From: Caldilineae bacterium
GTDB lineage: Bacteria; Chloroflexota; Anaerolineae; JAAEKA01
Direction: 5' to 3'
Assembly: GCA_020634555.1 (NCBI GenBank)
Contig: JACKBK010000032.1
Span: 1 to 36,287 of the forward strand
Length of the DNA: 36,287 nt
Under the pieces are notes generated by a model that made no database searches, was not told the DNA's origin, and saw only the letters and a program-made list of their open reading frames with translations. The position numbers and the translations under genes were made by a program. How positions within the stretch are numbered: position 1 is the first letter of the stretch; the number at the start of each line of letters is the position of its first letter. Positions 35,946-36,287 of the stretch are shown here, in pieces.

Positions 35946-36287
35946 GATGCCACCTCCCCGGCCAGTGTGTTGCCGATGCGCACCGCGGGCCGCGCCGGTG
36001 AGCCGGCCGAACGCCGATTCTCAGCGCCGTTCCGGGCTACGGTCGGACGCAACATCGCCGATTGGATCGACAAGCCGGCGTTCATCAACACCCGGGCACC
36101 GGTGCTGTCAAACTTGTAATCCATCCGCAACAGCCCCTTGGTCTCCAGCGCATCGGTCACAGCCGGCTGGCTGGCCCGCGGGCAGTAAAGCATCAAGAAA
36201 CCGCCGCCGCCCGCGCCGGTAATCTTGCCGCCCACGGCACCCAGTTGGCGGGCCGTCTCGTAGCTTTCGTCGATCAGGGCGTTGCTG
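35942..36287 (-). CDS. hddA: D-glycero-D-manno-heptose 7-phosphate kinase HddA, C-terminal part
   Basis: GHMP-family kinase cut by the right edge of the window; only the last 114 codons are visible. The reading frame continues off the edge (NALIDESYETARQLGAVGGK), followed by the glycine-rich ITGAGGGGFLMLYC typical of HddA and related heptose kinases. The C-terminal 40 residues after FDSTGARVLMNAGLSI are unusual: Arg/Ala-rich, ending in RIGNTLAGEVAS. Together with gmhA and gmhB this supports synthesis of a GDP- or ADP-activated heptose. The stop overlaps the next gene start. Confidence 0.82.
   Translation of the reverse strand, partial: SNALIDESYETARQLGAVGGKITGAGGGGFLMLYCPRASQPAVTDALETKGLLRMDYKFDSTGARVLMNAGLSIQSAMLRPTVARNGAENRRSAGSPARPAVRIGNTLAGEVAS

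Overview
The window is a high-GC bacterial chromosome segment, probably from a member of the Chloroflexota (Anaerolineae/Caldilineae-like). That placement is an inference. It rests on the mix of proline/threonine-linker surface proteins, a DUF4062 protein, large YfhO-type membrane proteins, a cyanobacterial-style hoxEFUYH hydrogenase, and a heptose/sugar-transferase cluster in what looks like a non-LPS setting. No phage, IS element, CRISPR array, rRNA or tRNA gene was recognised.

Layout. 1-950: a 3' hairpin, an OmpR-type regulator on the minus strand with a degenerate receiver domain, and divergent promoters. 952-7069: a plus-strand envelope glycolipid module with a DPM1-like GT2 glycosyltransferase, a 1440-residue protein joining a YfhO-like half to a Wzx/MOP flippase half, and an LpxL/PatA-like acyltransferase. 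7070-9285: an accessory, decaying island with a word-repeat inverted element, an intact DUF4062 protein, a scar fusing the start of HsdM to the end of HsdR, and a frameshifted antitoxin/aspartyl-protease-like remnant, the last two still carrying near-consensus promoters.

9286-19145 is one long minus-strand gene run: hoxE-hoxF-hoxU-hoxY-hoxH, a hydrogenase maturation protease, a GltD/NfnB-like flavoprotein, alanine dehydrogenase and a Cat2-type CoA-transferase. Many joints are ATGA overlaps. Together these look like a redox-balancing fermentation module in which NAD(P)H is exchanged with H2, alanine and CoA esters. 19451-20287 holds a small unknown protein and a YdjM-like membrane hydrolase. 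20323-30201 is minus-strand housekeeping: mfd, pth, an anchored surface protein, fabF, mnmA, fic and nifS; nifS and mnmA together supply tRNA 2-thiolation. 30372-32990 has a secreted beta-propeller/dockerin protein and enolase (eno). 33155-36287 is a minus-strand surface-sugar cluster: hddA (cut by the window edge), a polyprenyl-phosphate sugar transferase, gmhA and gmhB.

The most unusual recurring structure is not a gene. Several joints between co-oriented genes carry short-word, low-complexity inverted repeats that begin at or immediately after a stop codon (after the acyltransferase, gltD-like, hoxH, hoxF and fic genes). Each locus uses its own word. A separate purine-rich low-complexity sequence is inserted in frame in three conserved genes (the YfhO fusion, mfd and mnmA) and occurs once between genes, always with purines on the sense strand. 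One word-repeat hairpin sits just upstream of the alanine dehydrogenase ribosome binding site and contains several copies of the Shine-Dalgarno motif.
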